From Antedon mediterranea (lineage: Eukaryota; Echinodermata; Crinoidea; Comatulida; Antedonidae), in NCBI RefSeq assembly GCF_964355755.1, contig NC_092680.1:5311001-5371000 (forward strand): a stretch of 60,000 bases of DNA, given 5' to 3'. Within the stretch, counting starts at the first letter, position 1; each line of letters starts with the position of its first letter. Below the pieces are notes generated by a model. The model searched no databases. It was not told where the DNA came from and was given only the letters and a program-made list of their open reading frames with translations. This document shows positions 47,121 to 57,675 of this stretch, in pieces. The translations under genes were made by a program, and so were the position numbers.

Positions 47121-48606
47121 AAGAGAAATGTTCCAAATCTGCAAGCCACAAAAGATTTTATACAGTACCAAAAACTACTGTATGTTTCATGTCAGTTTGT
47201 ACAGTGTAGCGAATTTCATGAGGGCTGTTCTAATTTGTTATGATACAACCATATTGAATCCTTTACTAATAATGTGAATTATTAAACTGTATCTCTAAAT
47301 GTAATTTCTTTACATTTTCAAGATACCAGTTTGTTCTGTTTTTTATTTGTTGACCATGTACCTTTGAATCTGTGGCACTCACAATTATGTGATACAGTCT
47401 AAGAAACAAAATAGGACAGTCAGGGAAAATTACAGAACATAGGCCTACAGTATAGTATTGAAAAAAACCAACTAAAAACTACAGTATTAACAAGCAACAA
47501 TATAATACTATAAATTGATCATTGGGAGTCTTTAAAGAGGATTGTTTCTCTCATGCAGAACTTAATGTGAAATGAAAAAGTTAAAAGTTTTGCCTACAGT
47601 AGAAATGTGGTGTGTTTTAAAATTGTTTCCTTTTGCATACAAAGTACACTTCATTTCTTCAATATAAAAGATTTGTTAACACAAATTGTGTATATAAAGA
47701 TGTATAGGAAATTGTGTTAAATGTAGCATGGAAAAACATTGTCCATCTACTGTTGATCTCAAACAGTTATTCCTTAAGAGTTACTAAGCTCGGATAAACT
47801 TTTAACGCCACTTGATTTTTCGTTATTCAACTACGTCAGGACTTTACAATATAGTATTTTTACTTGATCAAACACTTTTATCAATGTTATACCAACTAAA
47901 AATATTCAATAATATTGTAATTAATTTAGTGTTTCTTTATTGTTGAGCATATCCTTATATTTTATATTATTGATTGTTTTGAAATGGTTGTTTAAAGTAC
48001 TTTGGTTGAGTTGTCAGGCATATTTGGAAATGCAAACTGTAGGTGTCCAGGAACTTTGAATGAATGGGATCTGTTTTCGTTTTGAGACAATTTACTATAC
48101 TCTAGGCCCATACAAGATTACTATGTGATAGAATGCAGGATATTAGTTAAGCATGTGCAGTAGAATTTGTTATAAAATTGTGCTCAAGTTTATTAATGAA
48201 TTGAAGATAACAAGTATATCTTGTCCTTTAAAAAATAGCCTTTCCCCCTGCCATAGAGAGGATTATGGAAATTGTTTTGAAAATGTATTGTAGACAGAAC
48301 AATTTGTAATGTTGCGAACATAAATTTTTGTAGTTATAACTTTCAACCTACAAAGAAACTTAGCACTTGAAAGAGAAATTTAAAGAAGGGAATGAGAAGA
48401 GAATCTATGCATTGAGGAATAGAGAGTCATGAGTTGATGAGAAGCAGTGACATAATGGACCGCTAATCATTCTGTCAGTTGTCTCATGATACATTAAGGA
48501 AATTAAAAATTATAAATGTTGTCCTTATATTTTATCTTTCATATCTACTTGTTGTTGCTGAATGTATTTGATATTTCTAATCTGATGTGGTTTACTTCTG
48601 TTCTAC

Positions 48607-48615
48607 CAGGTAAGT
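48607..48615 (+). promoter_or_regulatory. Candidate recursive-splicing site (zero-length exon)
   Basis: A pyrimidine-rich tract ('ttacttctgttctac') leads into CAG|GTAAGT, an ideal 3' splice site fused to an ideal 5' splice site. This is the signature of a ratchet point. It lies on the same strand as PXDN, about 20.7 kb after exon B, in the presumed long first intron. Confidence 0.45.
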
Positions 48616-48744
48616 TATTTTACATTTATTTATAAATTAAATTAAAATGGTTTTCTATTATACAATTACAGTACAGTGCTGTAGCCAATGCATAGTAAAC
48701 AGGTAATTCTCTGGAAGCATCTTGACCAATGCTATTGCCGACAT

Positions 48745-48965
48745 TGTTGAGTGGTGGCGAAAGGGTTAAGCCAGAGGTGCTGAAATCTATAGCCATGCAA
48801 TTGACATAGACCTTATTTCTGGTGGTAGATAAAGGACTTAAAACTGAAATCTACAGATCTGGCTTTAATGCAGATTAAAGAACCCACTGCATCTTTTGGA
48901 TGGTTACTCTGGTGTACTGGTCCATCTTAATACCTACCATTGTAGACAGACAAATGAGTGCTATT
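48745..48965 (+). mobile_element. tRNA-derived SINE
   Basis: The head GGTGGCGAAAGGGTTAAGCC and the body words 'gataaaggacttaaaactga' and 'attaaagaacccactgcatc' match the family at 8788-9040. Diverged. Confidence 0.55.
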
Positions 48966-50689
48966 TGGTGACATGAAGGAACATTTTAACAGAGATAAAG
49001 ATTGTTGATTGGTAGTGTAAAGTTAGTTACCTCTGTAAGTTCCTATACACTTACTCTCTTAGTCGTCATAACAATGTAGTAATAACACGAGACGGGTTAA
49101 CTCTATTTAACACAAACAACGGTGCATTTATTATCGATACTTTGTGCTCGCAGCACAACAAAACCGCACACACACTTTATGTGCTCAACAACCTTTGACC
49201 TCTCGGTCGCCGTGTCTATAGACACTACAGGTAGCATCTATTCCACTGCACTTTGAGACAATGTTACTGTAAAAAAGCACATGATATAAATAATTACACA
49301 AATCTCTCTAGCACTTTCCTGTTAACCATGTAACCATTGTTCTCAGAAAACTTGATACAATACTTTATGAATATTGGTTAACAGACTACAGTTGTTTTAG
49401 TGTCACTAAAGTTAACTAGGTAGCTGACAGACAATGACAAAGTAAATTTATGTATATCCCAAGTCCCCATTCACTTAAAACTAGTAATTTATTTACCCCA
49501 TGTCTTATGGCCTCATCAATTTCTGACAAAGAGTTGAATGTGTAGTGTATACAGTGGTTCCATTTACTGAATAATAAGTGGCCGAAACAGGTAAATCTAT
49601 CAGACCTGCTGGAGAAATAGTTTCAAGTATTGTACCCCAGGAAACAAAAACAATCAATGTGCCTGTAAAAAAAAGTGTGGTAGATGACATCATCAGATGG
49701 CAATGTAACAAACAGCTATTAATTTTACAAACTGGTGGTTAAAGCTGTATTATCAACACACTTAAATTTGATTTATTAATACATTTAAAAACATTATTTA
49801 ATTGAGTTTACACCTGTCAGGGTGATTTAACAAAGCATGTTAATGGAAGTACAGTAGATGAAATAATTTATAATACCTGGTGGGAACAAAGCAATAAGAA
49901 AGTAGGAAATTGAGTAAATTAAAATAAACAATAAAAAAATTTCAATCCAATTAAATTACATACACTTTCATATGGTTATTTCATTTTATTTGATTTTCCC
50001 CTTACATTTCATTATTTTTGTCAGCCAACTGGTTCTTCTGCATTATCTTTGATTTCATAGTTTATTTAAGGATATTTCAATAAAGGACTTTTTATTATTT
50101 TTTTGTGTGTAAGCATTTAGAGACATTTGTAATAGCTAAGCTATAAGACTTGACCATTAATATTATAATATTGGAAATATTTTATTGATCTATTTTGAAC
50201 ATAAATTTTAATCCTTTTTTGTATTGAAGATCAGACCTTTATTTGAACCAATCTTTGTTTATATAGAGTAGGTAAAAGTTCATTAAAATATTCATATTGA
50301 ATATCCATTAAAACATTAGTTGGAAGTCACATAGTTTAAATAATTATTTTTATGACTTATTCAGGTATAAATATTTAGATTCTAATACATAAACTAGGTG
50401 GTTGAGAAGTTCAAGTGTTGTTGCATGTGTATTTATAAACTAAAAGAAGTAAAGGTTAGTTGTTCTTGTATTGCTTTTTAAAGTTCTGTCCACGCAGTTC
50501 TCAAGAGGTGGTTGGCTTGACAAAGATGACAAATTCAGGACTCCCAATGAAAAAAAGTATTCAGACATCTGAAAGTACCTATAACCTAAACAAGAAATAT
50601 TTCTTACAAAAAATGCTGCTCCACATTTTTAAAATAATCATTGTTCTTTCTTCAGATATATTTATGATTAATTATTACTAAGATGTCCT

Positions 50690-51425
50690 TTAACACTTTC
50701 ACCGCCAGGCATTCAATAAAGGAAGTACCCCTCACCGCCAGCCATTTTAGATAAATTTACCTGTTTTTCAAAGCTCATAGCAAAGGTGTTTGTAATCAGA
50801 ATAACATGCAATATACACTCAAATAATGAGATAGAAATAAACTTTCCAATGGTACCAAACACTTTATTGAAATAAAACTGTAATACCACATAATTGTACA
50901 AAGAACTTCGCTCACTTTTAGCACTTTAGGCTCAATCGGAGAACAAAGCAGAGATAATGAGGTTTTTAGCCTGGTTGCACCGTCTGTCAGTGTCACGATT
51001 CTCAACCTATTCTACAACCTAGCCTAGGCCAGGCTAGCTAAATTATCTCCAATTATTTATTACATTTTATAAACCAGATTTAGGTACAAATATACCTTCA
51101 TCATCTGGGGATAATAAATACTCATTTTCAGAGTCAGAGTTGGCAAATATTTCTGCAATTGCTTCGTCCGCAGTAAGCACTTTATGTTGTTTACGGATAG
51201 GACGCGATGTAGACCAGCTGGGTCAATGGCACTAGGGGTTAATAAAGTATCAAAATATTTGCGGTCCAGATCGATTTGGATGTTGAAATTTCTACATGCG
51301 GTCCATATATACCTGATCTAACAAATTGTGCAATAAAAAGCCAAAGACGGAAATTTCCGTCTTTGGCGGTCTGGTGCTGGGCATCGAAAGACGGAGATTT
51401 CCGTCTTTGGCGGTGAAAGTGTTAA
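50690..51425 (-). mobile_element. piggyBac-like MITE with decayed transposase N-terminus
   Basis: TTAA at 50690-50693 and at 51422-51425 flank an element with inverted termini CACTTTCACCGCCA and TGGCGGTGAAAGTG, the arrangement of piggyBac elements. On the minus strand about 51062-51230 a fragment reads SRPIRKQHKVLTADEAIAEI, continuing into an acidic Ser/Asp/Glu stretch, like the N-terminal region of piggyBac-type transposases. It is closed by stops at both ends and lacks the catalytic domain, so the copy is non-autonomous. Confidence 0.75.
51075..51230 (-). pseudogene. piggyBac-type transposase N-terminal remnant
   Basis: About 50 codons remain open (TADEAIAEIFANSDSENEY near the centre, ending before a TAA). 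There is no start codon, and an upstream in-frame stop is present. It lies wholly inside the 736-bp TTAA-flanked element. The acidic DSENE-type segment after a basic patch is typical of the family's N-terminus. The catalytic DDD domain is absent. Confidence 0.45.
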
Positions 51426-51859
51426 TCGCAAAAATACATACAAATCAAAGATAGTTCTTTAATTATGATTCACATGCCCATTTAAAAATGGTCAATTTTG
51501 AACTTAAATGTGCTGTGTGTGTGTGACCTCAACCTGTTGGCATGCAACTGAATACCCTCTAGAGACAATGTGACTTCACGAAAATTCTTCCCAGTCTGTT
51601 GATCCGCGTCAACCAATCAAAGGGCTAGAATCCAAAACTGTGATTCTCTTTTCCCAGACGTTTTTTGGGTCCAGCGGCTGAGATCTATAAATTATAGTCG
51701 AGTTTACAAAGTCGCAAAACTGTCGGCCTTAGATACTATAACTGCTGCTTGCTTTAGCTTATGAATAAGTAGTCCTCATGGGATGTAGCTGGCTAGAGCA
51801 GCAGCGTGAAAATGTCTTCTACCAAGACATCTATTCATTACAAGTGTAAAAAAGTATTT

Positions 51860-52612
51860 TATTTCTTGTTACTGCATTTCTCCTCTTGTTTCTCTTCTTT
51901 CTTGTTCCTATCCTTCTTGTTGGTTCCCTTTTATTTCTTGTTGCTTTCCTTGTTGCTTTCCTTCTTTCTTGTTGCTCCCCTCTTTCTTGTTGCTTTCCTT
52001 CTCTCTGTTAGTTCTCTTCCTGTTGCTCTCCTTGTTTCTTTACTTATTTCTTGTTGGTTCTCTACTTATTTCTTGTTGGTTCCCTTAGATTTCTTGTTGC
52101 TTTCCTTTTTCCTTGTTATTTCCCTTCTTTCTTGTTACTCTCCTTGTTTCTCTACGTATTTCTTATTGGTTCCCTTAGATTTCTTGTTGCTTTCCTTCTT
52201 CATTGTTGCTCCCTTCTTGTTGCTTTACTTCTTGTTGGTTTCCTTCTTTTGCTTTCTATCTTGTTAAAATTGGTTCCTTTCTTGTTGCTCTCCTTCTTTC
52301 TGGTTGGTTCCATTCTTTCTTGTTGGTTTCCTTCTTTCTCGTTGGTTCCCTTTTTCCTTATTTCTCACCTTGTTTCCTCCTTTCTTGTTGGTTCCCTTCT
52401 TTCCTGTTTCTCTCCTTGTTTCTCCCTTCTTTCTTGTTGGTTCCATTCTTTCTTGTTGGTTTCCTTCTTTCTCGTTGGTTCCCTTTTTCCTTATTTCTCA
52501 CCTTGTTTCCTCCTTTCTTGTTGGTTCCTTTCTTTCTTGTTTCTCTCCTTCTTGTTTCTCCCTTCTTTCTTGTTACTCTCCATCTTAATGGTTCTTCTCA
52601 TCTTTCTTGTTG
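51860..52612. repeat. Polypyrimidine repeat array
   Basis: About 750 bp of imperfect TTCTTGTTGGTTCCCTTCTT-type units, almost purely pyrimidine on the plus strand. Two longer blocks from 52304 and 52437 repeat with a 133-bp period, showing higher-order duplication. Open frames of 153-199 codons encode only Leu/Phe/Ser low-complexity sequence and are artefacts. Confidence 0.93.
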
Positions 52613-54989
52613 TGATAACAACAATGAATATTATAGGGTACTTGAGATAAAATTATATACTCTGAACACTTATTTCCAAGGTGAGACATATTACAATAAA
52701 CACCAACGTATCTCTGGATTCTGTTTCACACAGGCGTCAACTATTAAATTCAATATATCAGACAATAAAAGAATTGAAAACATAGATTGTTAAGTAAATA
52801 CCGTGACCAGTCAACCAAGGATGTAAAACCACTAATGCAAATTGATTAAAAAGATAGGTGTCTCCTTTATAAACCACATGTTAATCTGTACTTATTACTC
52901 ACTAAATTTATAAGTGCACTTTACAAAGGAAGAGTTTTAAACCTTATTTTTAAAAACAGTATTTTCTTGGCATAGAAACGGGAATTCCGGTCTAGATTGG
53001 CAAAACCATTTTAAACCGGTTTTACATGGAATAATTTTTACTGTATTGCACTATCGCGATCTCAATTTGTACTTCAAATGTCCAAATATTTTAAAGGTAG
53101 TATGTCGAATTGGATAAATGATTAAAGATGACTTCAACCCATTTGCATTTTGTATTTTATTTTGGTAAAACATACTGTATGGGTGCAATTTAGGAGGCAG
53201 AACTAACAAGTTGTTAGTTGCTACTATGCATATTAAATTTACATATCACATTGAAGCAGGTTCACATAGAAAGTATAGTTTATGTGAGTAAGGTAAGGTT
53301 AATTATGTTCAAAATAATAATAGTGTTGACTGGGAAAACAACCTTTGACAAAAAAGCCATGAAACCCAATAGTTTAATGTTCTCTCAGGACGCTAATAGA
53401 TTTGTTCACCTGACGTTTATGATTCTCTATGAGGTTAAATTTCATGAAAATATATTGTAGGATGGAATTTCATTTCATTTTTTTGTTCCTTTGGGATATT
53501 CTTGATTGAAATTCCTCTACTAGAATTTGGTAGTTTAGACATATTCTGATGTGTAGTCAGCAATAATAATGTTTCAAACTATTTGTTGACATTTTATGTT
53601 CAGTATATCATACAGTTTTTAATGGCTAAACTTGGTTTGCAACTTGAATGTGAAAACAAAATGATTTGTAGGCCTACAGACCAAAAGTCTTTAACTAAAC
53701 TGACAGTTTTCCTACCCTTTTCATAGGCAAACCCACATTTTGAAAATTACAATGCAAAGAACAGACATTAAGTCAGTACTTAAGTTTACAATTTTTTTTG
53801 CCACCTCCTCTTTCTTAAGCAAACATAAAAGAATATACTATACATATTGCAAATGAACGGTGTACTTCAACACAAACAACATATAGTACCAAACAACATA
53901 CCTTCACAACAAAGAACAATGTGTACCCAAACAATTTTCCAAATCCTGTTCGTTTGTAAATGTTTGTTGTTTGTCTGACTTTGGTGATGATATGCCTTCC
54001 ATAGTTTTCACCTTTATCTGCTACAGGGTAATATCCTTAATTGATAAAGATTGCTATAGGCTGATTAGATAATGATAATAATATTTATTTAGTCACCAAT
54101 AATAAATATATATAGTAGTGAGATCAGGCTGAAATCAGATTATGTAGGTACCCATACTATGATGTTGTATGGAATACAATTATCATCATGTTGTATTTAA
54201 TAAAATACCATTTTTTTAATAATTAATTATTATATATATATCCCTTTTTCATAATATTTCAGAATTGTTAGAGTAGTAACCAAATAGTAGAAAGAGGCAC
54301 AACAACAGAATCACATCTAGTGTGTGTTTGAAAGTCTTTATGGCAGAATATTTTTATAGCATTATAGTAAGATATATGGAATAATTAGTAACTATAGCAT
54401 TCAATACGAAAATAGTTTAAGGTTATAGCAATAAAATTGATAAAAGACATGCCAGTTGTCATTACCTATTTAAATACTTTCCTGGCTATGGGTTATTTAT
54501 CAAGTGTATTTGCTTACCTTATATCATCTGATCTTTGTTTGTTTATATCAGCAGTTTTAGGGTTTTCTATTCAATCCAACTTTAGTAAGTGAGAATACAT
54601 CAATGCCTGTCTGTCAAAGGGTGAACAATTTACCTGATAATAAATACTAAAATGCAAGATATTGTATGATGAAGGTAAATAATTCAATGATAATCTGCTG
54701 CTCCTAGTGTGTAAAGTAGGATAATTAAGATTCGTAATATAGTTAAAAAGAATTTTGGATTTGTTTATTGAAGGAGAGGAGATACTATAGATGATTGACA
54801 ATGTTGATTGACACTTTCTAATCCTTGTTAATATTGCCTCTATGCTTAACTATACAAGCACATATTTTTTTTGTGTATATTTGTTATAAGTATTTTGTGA
54901 CTTACTGTAATTAAAATTAACAACAAACAATTCTCAGTAGTAATAATAACATGGAGGGTGTAATGATTATAGTCCCAGTAGTATTTTTT

Positions 54990-55200
54990 CATTCACTATC
55001 CTTAAAGGTGGCAATCCTGTTTGTATACAAGATGTTCTACAAAGTCTTTTGTTACAGGTTTTTTGAAGTGGAGTTGTTCTGTCATTAGACCAGATCCTGA
55101 CATATGACATGATTTGAACCCAGGACCTTTGGATTGGTAGCCAAGCATCATAACCACCAAGCAGTGTGACCAGTAACCAGGGTTCATCTCTCACCCAAGA
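54990..55200 (-). mobile_element. tRNA-derived SINE, minus strand
   Basis: On the minus strand: TGGTGGTTATGATGCTTGGC then 'ccaaaggtcctgggttcaaa', box-A and box-B-like, followed by a unique body ending 'ggattgccacctttaagg'. It is related to 18157-18360 in the tRNA-like part. 57967-57985 ('aaaaggtggcaatcctc') is a small body fragment. Confidence 0.6.
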
Positions 55201-57504
55201 TCACTTGTGATTTCCGATCACTGTATCTGTATAAAGTATTGCATTTGGTGCAATGTACACCTAGATTCTTAGAATTTGATAAAGATATTCATTGATCGAA
55301 CTCCACCAATCGATATAAAAACCTGTGACCATATTCACTGTATTTCCCTTGGCCTAGTGTGAATGTTGAATATGGCCACTGAGCTATACATATGGATAAA
55401 TATTTCGATCATGATACAAGTTTAATGAAGTTACTGTACTTGTTTTCAATTCTTTGTCTTCAGTAGCTACAATGGTATCTGCCAATGTTAAAATAAATTC
55501 CTTTATCCTTAGCAATAACTCAGTAATCTCATATTGTAAGATACCTCACACAACAGGTGGCAGAAGTGAGTCAGGAATTGTGGGCTACCACTATGTGGGT
55601 TGCCCAGCAACAGTACCCCAAGTTTGACCTATGTATCTTGTTGTTTATTTGTTTTGTGGTTTTGGGATACAATGATTAGGGCAAATAAATTAATTAGCTA
55701 TTTAATTGACTTTCCAAGGTTTTAGAAACATTGATCTGGTCTTTGAAGCCACTCCAGTGTTCCATGGATGGTGTTTTCAAAGTGCTTTACTGTTTGACAG
55801 TTATCTGACTGCTGATTTTCTTCCTTTTGTACTGAAGCCACTCATGGTACCATTTTGTTTCTCTTTAGTAGCATAGTGCTTTTGTTCCTTAAATGCTGTT
55901 CATATGTCAACAGCCTAAAGATCTGTGGCACAAAATGTGGTTGACTATCTTTGTCCCCATAGCTTACCTATATAAACTGAAAAAGGCACACTCATTTTTA
56001 AGGATTTAACTCTAAATATTAATAGTCACCTATATTTAGATAAAATAGATGTGGTCCAAGTCAGAGATAAACATAAACAAACTATTTTGAAGTAGTTTAA
56101 TAGGTGAAAAGAGTAGTTCACACTTGGACTGTATACTGTACCTGTAGCATAGATCCTGACTGTTTCTGTTGTGAAAAAAAAAAAATTTATAACCATGTAA
56201 ATAAATTAACCCAAATTTCTTGGCAGCAGAAACAGGTAAAGTTTTCAACAACCTGTTAAATGGCAGTCTGAAAATAATGGTTAAAAACAATTGATTCGGT
56301 TTTAAAATGGTTGTCACTTTATGTATCAAAAAGCCTGAGCCTATTACATTGTGGGTAATGATGCTAATTAACTGTTTCCATCGATGGCCACCCACTGATT
56401 TAAACGGTTAGTTGGGAGCACAAATTTAGTAGAGATGCAGTCGATATAAAAGTTATATTTTAAATCTGTGTTGAAAGAAACTGCATATTCGCCGCTATTC
56501 AACCCACACACACACACACGTACATGGTGGTGTAAAGCTTTAGGCCAGATACTGTAAATGTAACCTCCATGGTGTAACATTGGTAGAAAACAATAATAAA
56601 CTAGATATGACCGTTGGGCTAAAAGGTTAATAAGTTGAAGCAGGGTTATTAGCTGAAATATTAAATAGATATGACCTATAGGCATATACATTCATATGTT
56701 TATAGAAAATTAAAATTATTGGACAACAAACCGGTATTAAATTTGGGCATTATATTGTGATCCTATTCAATTTCAGTCTTAAAAAATTGATTTAATATCA
56801 AATTTGTTTTTATTAAATTATCTTGCTAATATTGTATACTACTAATCTATTCTATGTTAATACAATCAGCAAAGTAGGTCAACTTTACATTTATTTTGTA
56901 TTTCATGCCCCTTTTCAAACTCGGTGGGGTTATTCAAAATATTCTTTAATTTGTCAAACACAATTACCCTATGCAACAGTTACAACATATGACACCTAGT
57001 TTAGGTTATTCTTTGTTGTTTTTGGTAAATTTTCTTGCTTCTGGCTAAATATTTTCTTTCCTGTATCAATTCAGCTGTGTATTCAGTCATTGAACAATTT
57101 TACATACAGCTAGTTTACCGAAATATTATCTGCAGGAAATTGTTTTAATGAAATAAATCCGTGTGTGCGCTGGTATGTTACATATCTTTCCTGTTCTCAA
57201 ACTTGAATCATTTTAATCAATTTTCTTAGTGGAAAACTCGTAATTTCAATGATATTTGAAAAAATTTTGAAAAACCAACCAGAGCTGTAGCCAGCATGAG
57301 GCAAACAAGACGCTCGCCTTGTCTGATCGTTTTCAATTTTCACCACCCACCCCAATTCCCCAGCACAGATCATCATATTTTATATTAATAATTATAAGCA
57401 TCTTTGCCTCGTCTACGGCCTGCCACCTCTAAAATCCCATACTAAACCATGACAAGTTCAAAATGTAATGTACATACTTCAGTATTTATAATATATTATA
57501 TAAA

Positions 57505-57675
57505 TCCAAAGGCAAATTACTGAAATAAATGACAATGCTGTGGGTATCAGTGGCTGGATCTCAATGGAGATACAAAAATAAAAAGCGAAAAGCTAAATCA
57601 AAACGATAAAGTAAACAGCCAGAAAAGTTAGCAGAGCTTTCGGGCAACACTAGCCCTTCATCAGTGCAAGTGTAT
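57505..57675 (-). mobile_element. Penelope-like terminal fragment with hammerhead-ribozyme-like core
   Basis: The minus strand at 57664-57627 reads CTGATGAAGGGC...GCCCGAAAGC then TCTGCTAAC, i.e. the CUGAUGA and GAAA boxes of a hammerhead around a 4-bp stem. Hammerheads are known in Penelope-like elements. The neighbouring part, 57505-57615, is related to 2060-2165. Stem I cannot be paired in this copy. Confidence 0.4.

Larger units (their letters stand above)
43568..50689. other. Non-coding DNA, middle part of the presumed PXDN intron
   Basis: No coding exon was recognised. It holds SINE pieces (44840-44940, 48745-48965), a LINE 3' end (about 45570-45870), a CArG-MITE (47000-47120) and a recursive-splice motif (48607-48615), each listed separately. 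The slightly GC-richer block 49070-49260 was not identified. Confidence 0.45.

Noticed and set aside
49070-49260. Slightly GC-richer block suspected to be an LTR fragment
   Set aside because: No terminal TG..CA with a matching second copy, no primer-binding site and no retroviral-type coding sequence were found.
51806-52793. Open frames of 153, 199 and 196 codons encoding Leu/Phe/Ser-rich, membrane-like proteins
   Set aside because: They are translations of a polypyrimidine repeat in three frames. There is no conserved motif, and the hydrophobic look follows from the T/C-rich codons.
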